DNA of 64,000 bases. It comes from Diphasiastrum complanatum (taxonomy: Eukaryota > Streptophyta > Lycopodiopsida > Lycopodiales > Lycopodiaceae). The stretch's first letter is position 1. Each line of letters begins with the position of its first letter. The DNA lies in contig CM055105.1 in NCBI GenBank assembly GCA_029204225.1, positions 48,679,688-48,743,687 of the forward strand. The letters are read 5' to 3'. The notes under the pieces are model-generated. The model was not told the origin of the DNA and did not search any database. It saw only the letters and a list, made by a program, of their open reading frames with translations. The position numbers were made by a program, and so were the translations under genes. Of the stretch, positions 10,331 through 19,145 are shown in pieces.

Positions 10331-10428
10331 TGTGAATGAAATGATTCAATTGTGTCGTCTTCGTAGAATAGAGGTTCGTCACTGGGAGCAGCAACCTCGC
10401 CTTCACCTGCATAGCACGAAGAGAGAGG

Positions 10429-10431
<3 letters not shown>

Positions 10432-10505
<74 letters not shown>

Positions 10506-10592
10506 AGTAGAGAAAGGGAGAGAGAGAGAACACCTAGGTTGAGAGAGGCTTTGGAGGCCCGAGCACCTTTCCAAACCTATTCACACCCTACC

Positions 10593-10626
<34 letters not shown>
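10432..10626. repeat. Two (GA)n microsatellites with GA-rich spacer
   Basis: Long GA runs lie at about 10438-10500 and 10593-10626. The second directly precedes an LTR fragment related to those at 19572 and 21292, which also contain GA tracts. Confidence 0.9.
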
Positions 10627-10629
<3 letters not shown>

Positions 10630-11060
10630 TGGCAATGGAGAAACCAGCAGAGTTTTCTCCTTGGATTGAGAATGTCAAATGAGTACAAATGGTGCCCTTT
10701 TATTCTTGGGGAGGCCCTTGCCCCATTCATTCTATTGGCTACTTGAGATGGCAAGGATTGCAATCCTAGCCCTTCCAAAGAAACACAAAAGATCTAGTGG
10801 TGCGCAAAGAAACACACCCCACCTACCGCCATTTGACTTTGACTCAACTTTGTAACTTAGACTTTGGCCTTTAACTTATTTTAATTTATTTGCACCTAAG
10901 GTCCAAGTCACTAGAAAACAACTTAAACTATTTAATTACTTGTGCTCGTTGGACTGGGCTTATACGCGCAGGAAGTCAGTGCCTCGCACTTATTGCTCTA
11001 CTGTACTGTGGTGGGGCCCACTTGGTAAGGCATTATAGGAGTTCCCAAACTTAGAAGGGC
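10627..11060. repeat. Truncated LTR related to the pair at 19572-20468 and 21292-21928
   Basis: Shared blocks in the same order are AGAGTTTTCTCCTTG, GAGTACAAATGGTG, GGGGAGGCCCTTGCCCC, TGCTCGTTGG (TGCTCATTGG in the other copy) and CTTATACGCGCAGGAAG (CTTATACGCATAGGAAG). It is more diverged than the 19572/21292 pair, so it is an older or different subfamily copy. No internal region was found next to it. Confidence 0.6.
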
Positions 11061-11260
11061 CATTTGTTACGAGTTTTTTTTTTCAACGCTTTTTATGTCC
11101 ATCTGGCCCAATCAGTTCTTGACATAGTGGCTTCTATGTAACATAACTCGCCTGACCCGGAAAACACAATTCATGTTTGGGCAAATCTAAATTTCCGGTC
11201 CGGTAGATTGGAAGCATACTATTGGCTGGCATGCGCGACCACTGGTTGTTGACTAAACTG
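11061..11260. other. Intergenic, no gene recognised
   Basis: No coding or repeat signal was recognised in this stretch. Confidence 0.4.
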
Positions 11261-11269
11261 CTTGGGTTA

Positions 11270-12690
11270 ACCTCAAGTTAAAGTTATCTTGGAACTCACA
11301 AATAGGTTTGGCGTCTATTATGCTCTGGACTCTCATATTGACAAGTTCAAATGTGAGACTCTTCAAGCTATGGCGATGAGAAGGAGACCGAGATCCTTGA
11401 TATGCTCTACAATTTTTTATGATGAGAGGGAAGACGATGGCACATGGGTTGCCCGTATCATAAGGCTTCTTGGGTGCTGATGCATCCATCGGCGAGAGGG
11501 GCTTTTTGCCAAAAGAAAAAGGCCAAGTATACATATAGATCTTATTAGAAAGGGCGAATTATTGATTTCAAAGTTTCTCCAAGAGGACAAACCGTAAGTA
11601 TCTTAATTTTTTTGGGTTTCTTGTCATTTTTAAAATGTAATTGTATTTATGAATGAGAGCTTATTATGATTTTGTATTGCAGATCTATATCCTTCAAATA
11701 TACATGAATGGGAACCTGTGGCATCTCTTTCAAGTATTATAGATGTCATCCATTCAGAAATTGGCAAATTGCAATACAGAGGACGAACGGCAAAAGAACT
11801 TGTAGATTTTGAAATATTTTCTTATGATGCTATGTATATTCTAGATATAAATGGAAGAATGGGAAAACTAGAATGCATACCTCTACCTAATTTTCAAGAT
11901 AACGTGTGGTGAATTGCACTCAATGACACTATAATAAAGTGTTTTCATTCCAAGCTATATAATGATGTACAAAAGTCACTCAAAATTAGTACTGGATCAA
12001 AAAACGTGCACTTAAGCTGGTTTGTTCCAATGTCAATGTTTGTTAGCTCTTTTTCAAACACGGAGGTGCGTCGAACCCCCACGTTGTTTGTTTGTAAAAA
12101 TCTATCAGATGAATTTTTATTCAAATTCATGCACAAAGGTTGGGATATAAAATCCACTGCAGACATAGAATGTAGAATCAAACATTCATCCATATCATTT
12201 AGATATAATATAGAAAAGCAAATGCTTAGTATGGTGTTTCATTATTAGAGATGAAAAAAACACAATGGTACTTGTGCCCCATTAGATCAAGATCTAGATA
12301 GCATTGGACACACTGATTATATATGCATTGATAACATGGCAATGGGGATTTACTTACTACTAATGAGGTTGAGCAGGATTGGACCTTATTCTACATTAGA
12401 TCGGAACTGACACTTTTACAACAAGATATCCCCGAATATTTCAACTTTATATCGAATGGAAAATTGGTATGTAAAATCTATGAGTTTGTATATTAATTTG
12501 TATTCATTATCCTTTTTTGTCAATATTCAGATCACTAACTATAGTTTGATTAATGTATGTTTGTGCAGATACATAAAAGACATGAAGAGAAAATCAAATG
12601 CAAAGATTTGGGAGGAATTGTTCAGATAATAGAGCAATCATGATACAAGATTTGTAAAAACTCTCTCAAATATCAATATATTTCTCATTT
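11270..12690 (+). pseudogene. Multi-exon gene of unknown family, copy 1
   Basis: Candidate exons are about 11280-11590 (donor ACC|GTAAGT at 11591), about 11682-12250 (acceptor TATTGCAG; begins DLYPSNIHEWEP) and about 12340-12474 (WTLFYIRSELTLLQQDI...ISNGKL). A last piece follows a TGTGCAG acceptor at about 12569 (IHKRHEEKIKCKDLGGIVQI). A homologous copy at 32277-33345 keeps the DLYPSN exon junction and most residues, so the gene was once real. Shared blocks are LQYRGRTAK, KLYNDV/KIYNDV, TPTLFVCKNLSD, DIECRIK and YNIEKQMLS/YQIEKQMLS. The last block has a W-x-L-x-x-I-R pattern that could be a beta-grasp fold, which is a guess. Stops (for example after DNVW at 11912) mark it as decayed. Function unknown. 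Confidence 0.5.
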
Positions 12691-12779
12691 TATAATTATT
12701 CACAGGGCATTACATAAAATATGTATATCTCTATTTAATCTATTATTTACAGCTCAAAGAAATATGGATTATCTCCACC

Positions 12780-14262
12780 CTGCACTAGTGCCAGCTATGG
12801 ACTTGATTGCCCTCCCGTTTCCGCAGCTGGACTGGGTGTTGCATAAGATAATAAGTTCACCAACATTTGGTGACGAAACTCATGTATCTCATTCATTGTA
12901 AATGCTCAACATTTATATTGCAAATCCAAAATAACTGGGTCGATTGACTTATCAGAAACCAAATCGAAAATAACATAGTTAGACCATTAACTAATCTATT
13001 TACCTCTGGAATATCTAGAGCCTCGGATTGCATGATGTACTTGTATATTGCGGATGGAAAACCAACTACAATTGTGTCTATCATCTTACTAGGCTGACTT
13101 CAATCACAAAAGGTATAATATGTTAGTTGTGCACTCTGAAAAAAACAAATCAAATTGCTTATCAGATACCTGATTAGAAATACTTACTCCTGCATCAACA
13201 ATCTCCAGGTGGCTATTTACAGTGGCCCCATCCGGCCTGGGCAAAAATTGCAACATTTTGTTGTACATGACGTCCATTTCGGCATGGGTGGAGCTCAAGA
13301 AATTCATTTTTAAACAGATGGGATTAATGATCCCATTTGAATCTCCCTAAGGGAGATTACATGCATACTCCAATGCTTGCTGTAAACAAGAGATAATTAG
13401 TTAAACTGAAGGAATTACAAAATCTAAAACAAAATGCTACTTGAATATATTCTATGTACTCACTTACTTTTGGCAGTATGGAACAATGAAAACTTTGGTC
13501 TCCGAAGTTGTATGGAGAAGATACTTCGTCGCCTGAGTTGGACTATGAAGGCTGTGTGCAAAAAAGGACAACACAACCCCAATGTCCTTGCTATCTTCAC
13601 ATTTACATCTATTCATAAAATACATCAAACCAGCCTCCACAACTGGATCTGATATATATGTTGTCTTCTCTTTCATGGCATCATAAAAGCCTTTATTTAT
13701 GTGACTCTACATAATTAATTGAATTTAGAAAAAAAAGAAAATTGACCTCCTAACCTATCTATCTCTCTGACAACAAACTCATCAAAAACTACATATCTCT
13801 CAGAATCCAAAAATGAATCTTTCGGATCAACATGAAATCTTACACAAAGATCTTTTTAAAAATCACCTATTAAACTCTTATCTAGATCCGATATTATTTT
13901 ATCTATAGTAGAGGTCATATCCTCGTCATGGGGGAGGGGGTGGAATAGAAAGAAGGGAGGCGGAACTACTTGCGTAGTCAGGGGTGGTGGGAGGAGAAGA
14001 ACGCCGAACAGACTGGAGTGATGGACCAACCACAGGACGGACGATAGGAGGGGGGGGATGGTGACTGGGTGGGGCTGAGTACTACCCTTTGTCTGGAAGG
14101 CCTGGTGGGCTTGGTCTGCTTTCTCCTCCTTCGTAAAAGAACAAGCCCTCTCTATGTAGGTGGTGGCATAGAGGTGAAGCCACTCTTGAAAACCTGATCA
14201 TATGTACTCCCATTAGGGCCCTTTTTGGACTCAAAAAGGGCCTCTTCCTTGCCTAAACGTGT
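12780..14262 (-). pseudogene. Ulp1-like (C48) cysteine protease gene, decayed
   Basis: On the minus strand a Pro/Ser/Arg-rich region (about 14262 to 13900, with KEEALFESKKGPNG and RRRKQTKPTRPSRQ) leads to VRFHVDPKDSF...VVFDEFVVREIDRLG. After a GT...AG intron (about 13743 to 13700) comes SDPVVEAGLMYFMNR...VVLSFFAHSL...ETKVFIVPYCQ, then a GTAAGT donor at 13463. The next exon begins in phase with KHWSMHVISLREIQ. The pattern W/V-x-x-x-x-x-x-FF...KVFIPV...HW-x-x-x-VI is typical of the plant Ulp1-like C48 fold, and HW would hold the catalytic His. The Asp-Ser and Asp-Cys-Gly blocks are not recognisable and frameshifts follow. EIHEFRHQMLVNLL (about 12860) resembles the usual C-terminal helix. C48 proteases remove SUMO or related modifiers, and Ulp1-like genes are known cargo of Mutator-like elements in several plants. 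Confidence 0.55.
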
Positions 14263-14397
14263 TTGTTAATTAGGATTAATTTACTCATTAATCGTCCTAT
14301 GTGGCAGTTCACCCAGGGTTTGTCAAGGGTTAACTTATATTCTAATAGGTTTTACATAGACCTAGTATAATATAGCAAGGACAACTACTTTTAATGT

Positions 14398-15203
14398 AGC
14401 CTCAAATTTTAAATCCAATATAATATCTATTTCTTCAAACCCTTCAAAAATCTTTTTTATTACTTAAGATTGAGTGAAAATGGGGCCCAATATTTGTTTG
14501 GGCCCCCATTTTGAAAAACCAATTTGAAAAAAAAATGGGGGGAGGGGGCCCGGAGTACATCCATCCCCCTTCCCATGTACAATAGTATATTACCCCCTTG
14601 TACATAGTATATTATCCCCCCTCCCCCCACGGTACTACACCTGCCCCCCCCCCCCCCCCCCCTGGCTCCTTGTTCGAGTCCTCATCCTCCAACCCGCTGG
14701 GCCTGATCGGGGCGCACACAACCCGGAGCGCCACACGAATCCCCCCCCCTCTCCATATGTCTTGCGGAAATCGGGGGAGGGAGAACTGTTGGGACAGCGA
14801 GCAACTTGTGCGCCTACCCGCGCCAGCGGTCCGAGGTGGGCTGGCGGGGGTGGGCGCGTGAGTTGCTCGTTGTCCCATCATATGGGGAGGGGGGGGTTCG
14901 TGTGGCGCTCCGGGCTATGTGCGCCCCGATCAGGCCCAGCGGGTTGAAGGGTGGGGACTCAAGGAGCACGACGGGGGGGGGCATAATATACTATGTACAA
15001 GGGGGTAATATACTATTGTACAAGGGAGGGGGGAGGGATGTACTCCTAGCCCCCTCCCCCCCATTTTTTTTTCAAATTGTTTTTTCAAAATGGGGGCCCA
15101 AACAAATATTGGATCCCATTTTCACTCAATTTTAAGTAATAAAAAGGATTATTGAAGGGCTTGAAGAAATATATATTATTTTCCTTTATAATTTAAATTA
15201 TGT
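14398..15203. mobile_element. Near-palindromic foldback element (~0.8 kb)
   Basis: The whole segment is an imperfect inverted repeat with its centre near 14830. Matching arms include TTATTACTTAAGATTGAGTG (14458) with its complement at about 15120-15145. GGGCCCAATATTTGTTTGGG (14485) pairs with 15085-15115. GTACAATAGTATATTACCCC (14577) pairs with about 15000-15020. GGGCCTGATCGGGGCGCAC (14700) pairs with about 14918-14937. GACAGCGAGCAACT (14792) pairs with AGTTGCTCGTTGTC at 14862. It is GC-rich with long C and G runs and encodes nothing recognisable. Its right end coincides with the stop of the H3-like ORF, suggesting it inserted there. Confidence 0.85.
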
Positions 15204-15566
15204 CAGCCTCATGGCAAGGTGCATGTCCTGAGGCATGAGGGTAACTCTCTTGGTGTGCACAGTGCAGAGAGTAGAGTCCTCATAGAATTTAACCTGGAAG
15301 TCCACATAGGCAGTATGGAGGGCTTGCAGGGCTGTTATGTTCCAACGAACATCATGTGAGAGTGACCTTGTCACTAACCTCACAAACCTGTAGAAAGGCG
15401 CATGGGAAATCAGGAGATTAGTTGTCCTCTGTAGTCTCCTGATATTTCTTAGCCATGGTCTTCTAGGACGACCTACTCTCCTACCAGTACCAATTGGCCT
15501 TCCTATAGGAGGACGAGGAGGCGGGGCAAATGTAAACAGCCATGATGTCTGCTTGGTACAGGCCAT
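15198..15566 (-). CDS. Divergent histone H3-like ORF 1 (122 aa)
   Basis: The start at 15566 gives MACTKQT, one substitution from the canonical H3 opening MARTKQT. The H3 order is then recognisable: a shortened basic tail (GRRVGRPRRPWL), alpha-N IRRLQRTTNLLI (IRKYQKSTELLI in H3), alpha-1 PFYRFVRLVTRSL, loop 1 HDVRWNITALQALHTA, alpha-2 VDFQVKFYEDSTLCTVHTKR, and loop 2 with alpha-3 VTLMPQDMHLAMRL. The C-terminal RRIRGE is replaced by a stop where the foldback element begins. Most tail lysines (K9, K14, K27 equivalents) are absent. The RW in loop 1 and VTLM resemble CENH3, but loop 1 has normal H3 length. Either a degraded or strongly diverged H3 paralogue. Expression is unknown. The uninterrupted frame over the whole fold argues for coding ancestry. 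Confidence 0.75.
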   Translation of the reverse strand: MACTKQTSWLFTFAPPPRPPIGRPIGTGRRVGRPRRPWLRNIRRLQRTTNLLISHAPFYRFVRLVTRSLSHDVRWNITALQALHTAYVDFQVKFYEDSTLCTVHTKRVTLMPQDMHLAMRLT

Positions 15567-15830
15567 TTCAAGGTATGATATCGCTATGACGCGCCAAAAA
15601 AAGAGCAAGATGAGAATTGGCGACACCGAGTGCGTGATAGCGATATAGAAGGTGGCGTATCACTACAACGCGCGGGGAGACTAGAGCAATGAGAATCACA
15701 ATGAACGGGCGCGTGGTGGTGATATGCGGTATGCGATAGAGAAAATCAGGAAGACAGGGGCGCTAGGGAACTACAGAATCAGAAACCCAAAAATGAGATG
15801 AAAACTTTCTTATATACTGTTCGAACGTCG
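15567..15830. other. 5' flank of H3-like ORF 1, no other gene
   Basis: The frame stays open about 20 codons upstream of the chosen ATG but without H3 similarity. Short near-repeats of GATATCGCTATGACGCGCC-like sequence occur at about 15578, 15640 and 15655. Confidence 0.4.
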
Positions 15831-15837
15831 TAATTAT

Positions 15838-16105
15838 ATTCACACGTGTGATGTGACACCAACCTTTTTCCGCATGTGTGATGACACGTGTCATCGTCTG
15901 GACCGCCCATGTGTCAGATTATAACCGGTCCGTACAATTGTATGACTAGCTTGCACGTGCGAGGACACATGTCCTGATGTAGACCATGCACGTGTCAGGC
16001 AATGGTTTGGCCGTCTTTTCCCACACGTGTGATGTGACATGCACCTTTTCCCACATGTGTGGCTATTTTGACCACATGTTTTTCAAAACACGTGTACGGT
16101 TCAGA
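15838..16105. promoter_or_regulatory. CACGTG/ACACGTGT-rich intergenic region between divergent genes
   Basis: At least eight G-box-like or CACATGTG motifs occur: CACACGTGTG at 15841 and 16022, CACGTG cores near 15886, 15953, 15990 and 16089, and CACATGTGTG at 15873 and 16053. Many sit in repeated GTGTGATGTGACA contexts. The region separates the minus-strand H3-like ORF (start 15566) from the plus-strand acidic gene (start 16139). bZIP and bHLH factors bind such motifs, so a bidirectional promoter is possible. A degenerate tandem repeat could also explain it. Confidence 0.5.
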
Positions 16106-16138
16106 TCTTCTGAATTAGAGTATCTATAAGAGCACGTA

Positions 16139-16650
16139 ATGGATCTCAGAGAAGATGAGATATTATATCTTATGTCAAGAATGATATCTGGATTTAATAA
16201 TTTTACTGACTTTGATGATGATGACCTCATAGATGACATTGACTATGAGGACCAAGAAGAATGGACAAGTGGCACAGATGCCCTCCAAAGGATGCTATTT
16301 GAGAGCAGGGCATATGAGGCTAATATGCCGAGTGAGGAGGAGTCTTTAGCTTTTCAAAAAAAGTATCCTCCAGCTCCCATATATACTATTCTAGCCGATC
16401 AACAATCGACCATTATTGTTGGTTTCAATTTAGATGCTGCTGGTGTAATCCAAGGAAGATTTGGTAAGTACACTGTCTCACTGAATTCATTTTATAGAAA
16501 CATTTACTATTTAACTTATAAGTGATGATTGATCTGCTAGTTTGACAAACACTTGGTTATGTGTTGTAGGAAATTGTTGAAGTTGATGCTTTTGTGAGCA
16601 GGCATGGAGGATTGAGAGAGAGACAAGGCGGGAGACAGAAGGATGTTTAA
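16139..16650 (+). CDS. Acidic protein of unknown function, two candidate exons
   Basis: The ATG at 16139 opens a frame rich in Asp/Glu (FDDDDLIDDIDYEDQEEW, residues about 24-41), followed by ALQRMLFESRAYEANMPSEE and PPAPIYTILADQQSTIIVGF. A strong donor TTTG|GTAAGT lies at 16464-16470. A TGTTGTAG acceptor at about 16569 precedes an open stretch EIVEVDAFVSRHGGLRER ending in a basic tail and TAA at 16650. With these sites the exons do not join in frame, so either another acceptor is used or the gene is broken. It lies head-to-head with the H3-like ORF. The acidic stretch would suit a histone-binding partner, but that is speculation. Confidence 0.45.
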
Positions 16651-16859
16651 TTGGCTCATTACTTGAAATATTTTGTAAATAACAAAATTTGTATTCTTCA
16701 TGAAAGGTTTTTTGTGAATGAGGGGACCTTAATCATGGCCATTAAGGCCCTATCTTTTTTTGCCCAGGGGCATAAATATCCAAGAAATACATATAAAATC
16801 ATTTCTGTCAAAAGAGACGTTGCTCTTAAATATTGAACTTGAGCCCCTCTATAAAACCG

Positions 16860-17540
16860 TTGGAATAGCCAAAGCAGCTTCTTTCTCATATCTTTGGAGA
16901 TCTGAGCGTAGGCAATGCAACCAAAAACTGAAATATGTTTGACTGATGGTTTCAATTCAGTCCACACCTCATAAGGTGTCTTGTCATTCAGGGCCTTAGT
17001 GATAAATCGATTTTGCAAATAGATTGCCATGGAGACAGCTTCTATCCAAAATTTCTTTGGAAAAGTAGCATGGGCCATCATGCTTTTGGCACTCTCAATG
17101 AGTGTCTGATTCTTTCGTTCTGCTACTCCATTGGACTAAGGAGAGTAGCTTGTGGTGTATTGTTGATGTATTCCACAGGCCTTGCAAAACTTCTTGAACT
17201 TGGTGGAGATGTATTCTCCCCCTCCATTGGAACGTATTGCTTTGATTGTTCTCTGGGTCTGATTTTCTGCAGATGCCGTGAACTACTTGAAGAATCTGAA
17301 AGTATCAGATTTATTCTTCAAAAAATAAGTAGTAGTTCTCCTTGAGATATCATCAGTAAACGTCAGAAAACAAAATGCTCCCCCTGTGGAAGAAGTCTGC
17401 ATTGGGCCACAAAGGTCACTATGTACAAGATCTGGCAAATCTCTAGAAGTATGAACAATATCAAAAATAAATGGACTTCTAGCATGCTTGTTGATAATAT
17501 AGCTTTCACGAGTATCAAATTTGCCAATGTGAGGAAGATC
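16860..17540 (-). pseudogene. Copia integrase, degenerate
   Basis: The minus strand of 17540-17082 contains remnants of the core in several frames, and 17081-16860 is an open stretch with the conserved FWIEAVSMAIYLQNR...TPYEVWTELKPSV...FGCIAYA. Stops break the core. Confidence 0.75.
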
Positions 17541-18148
17541 TTAAACTAGATTCTGATTTGACATTTGTTGAATACTAGTGAAGTTCAAAAGGCCTAATCT
17601 GAAATGCCATAACATGTCAGCTGAATGAAAAGTAGATGTGTGAAGACTATTTGTGGAATAGCAGTGACTAAGATTATAAAGATATCCACAACATCTACCA
17701 AAGGCTAAAATTTTTCGAGACTTGTCAAGAATGGTGCAGCCCTCTGTATCAAATTCTACTTTACGACCAGAATTAGTAATTCTACTTATGGAAAGCAGAT
17801 TCTTTGTAAGATTCAAATATAGAAGACATTGGATAGCAACTTAACAACACCTCTCTGAAATTTGACCCTCACTGTCCCTTCACCTTCGATGGAATGTGTT
17901 GAGTTGTCTCCAAGTTGCACAACTCTAGAGTGAGTGAAAGGTTTGGAACCAGCACTACGTTTAGGGTTTCTGGTTCGGACACACGTTTTGTTGTGAGTAT
18001 TGAACCATTTGTAGCCCAGTTTAGTGTTGTAGTTTCGTATCGGCGTGAGCATTGGATGGAATAGACAGTCTGAAAAACGACTTCGTTTGGCATGGAAATG
18101 TTGAAAAGTAGTCCTTGTAAGGTACATAAACAAAGCACATGCATCCAA
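17541..18148 (-). pseudogene. Copia protease / GAG-pre-integrase
   Basis: GEGTVRVKFQRGVVKLLSNV and NLTKNLLSISRITNSG match the segment between the retropepsin flap and the integrase zinc domain. The DSGAS active site is replaced by FNTHNKT-like sequence, and the frame changes at about 17815, so it is inactive. Confidence 0.75.
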
Positions 18149-18319
18149 AGATTCTAAGGTGATCTACATTATGAGTGCTCTTCAAAGCCTTGAAGTACTA
18201 GATCTTTCTTTCAATAACTTAAGTAGTTATTATTTTTTGGTTTGAAAAGAAAGAAGAAAGAAGACAGACGACAATCGCAAACGCAAAAACACAGCAGTTA
18301 ACCCTAGTCCTCAAAATTT

Positions 18320-18600
18320 GGCATCAAAAAGTCTAATGATCTCCATATTATCTTTTCTGATTTGTTTTGCTCATGATCTCTATATTATTTTTTCTGATTT
18401 GTTTTGTCCTGTGTAGGATGTGTTTCAACCTGTTTGCTCCCGGATTTTTGTTTGAAATTGCCATTGAAAGGTCTACATTATCTCTGTGTAGTCTTTTCTG
18501 ATTAATTTGCTATGTGGAGGATGTGCTTGAACTGGTTTGCTCTGGATTTTTTGTATGAAATTGCCATTGAAAGGTCTAAATGATCTTTGTGCAGTCGCCT
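18320..18600. repeat. Two short direct duplications
   Basis: ATGATCTCYATATTAT-TTTTCTGATTTGTTTTG occurs at about 18336 and 18374. A longer unit containing GGATGTG, GAAATTGCCATTGAAAGG and TCTAMATKATCT occurs at about 18417-18505 and 18528-18595. No gene was recognised. Confidence 0.6.
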
Positions 18601-18818
18601 TCAGCATTGTATAGTAGTTAACATATGTTTGAGACATTGACTGATGTGTGCTATGGTCATTATTGAGTCTACAGCCCTAACTCATAGATTCTGAGGCCTA
18701 AAAAAGAATATACACACTCGTGAGCCTTCTTATTCATGTCTAAAGGTGACAGCTAGAGTCCAATACCATGCTAGGGATTGACACTATTCTATGACAAGGA
18801 CAGATAAAGAGATACATT

Positions 18819-19145
18819 TCACAGAAAATATGCCCATTCTTGTGCTTGCAAAACAATAGGAGGAGGTGGATGAGCAGTATCTACAAGAATTACAAGAGTA
18901 TCCACAACCGATGTAGCTATATTTACAACCTTATCTAGGGCAGCATTATCTACATTTCCATCAGAGTTAGGCTGCACAAAATCGGTGGTATTTGCCCTCC
19001 TTACTTTCTTCGGGGCTCTCTTGGGAGTTGCCTGCTTCCTAGGGTGCTTGGTAGGAAGGTCAGTCTTATCTAGAGGAACAGGTGTGGGAGCAGCAGGCTG
19101 AGACATGTCTTGCAAAATCTCTCCCTCATCTTCATCAATAACTGA
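18819..19145 (-). CDS. Lys/Pro-rich and acidic tail ORF downstream of H3-like ORF 2
   Basis: The frame is open from an ATTCATTCAG acceptor-like site at about 19143 and reads VIDEDEGEILQDMSQPAAP, then KHPRKQATPKRAPKKVRR (histone-tail-like basic stretch) and a hydrophobic C-terminus ending at 18819. It may be the second exon of the H3-like gene just upstream, or a separate small ORF starting at 19115. No known domain was recognised. The basic/proline-rich composition parallels the linker before the Ulp1-like domain at 14262-13900. Confidence 0.4.
   Translation of the reverse strand, partial: SVIDEDEGEILQDMSQPAAPTPVPLDKTDLPTKHPRKQATPKRAPKKVRRANTTDFVQPNSDGNVDNAALDKVVNIATSVVDTLVILVDTAHPPPPIVLQAQEWAYFL

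Larger units (their letters stand above)
16698..18180 (-). mobile_element. Rearranged Ty1-copia fragment (integrase and protease region)
   Basis: The minus strand reads, from 18180, an integrase C-terminal scrap (LRIFGCMCFVYVP), then GYKWFNTHNK and VVQLGDNSTHSIEGEGTV from the protease region. The pre-integrase part NLTKNLLSISRITNSGRKVEF...ADMLWHFRLGLLN follows (17816 to 17541), then integrase core remnants (17540 to 17082) and the integrase C-terminus KKFWIEAVSMAIYLQNR...PYEVW (17081 to about 16860). Finding integrase-end sequence upstream of protease means the copy is chimeric or partly duplicated. No RT or LTR was seen. Confidence 0.85.

Noticed and set aside
10306-10595. Long open frames made of Ser-Leu or Arg-Glu dipeptide repeats
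   Set aside because: They are translations of (GA)n microsatellites, not genes; the same applies to frames at 26440 and 50557-50880.
14598-15135. Proline/glycine/arginine-rich ORFs on both strands
   Set aside because: They arise from the GC-rich palindrome and G/C runs; both strands are open because the sequence is self-complementary.
15198-15626. Calling H3-like ORF 1 a true CENH3
   Set aside because: RW in loop 1 and VTLM are suggestive, but loop 1 is not lengthened and the tail starts like canonical H3; a phylogeny is needed.
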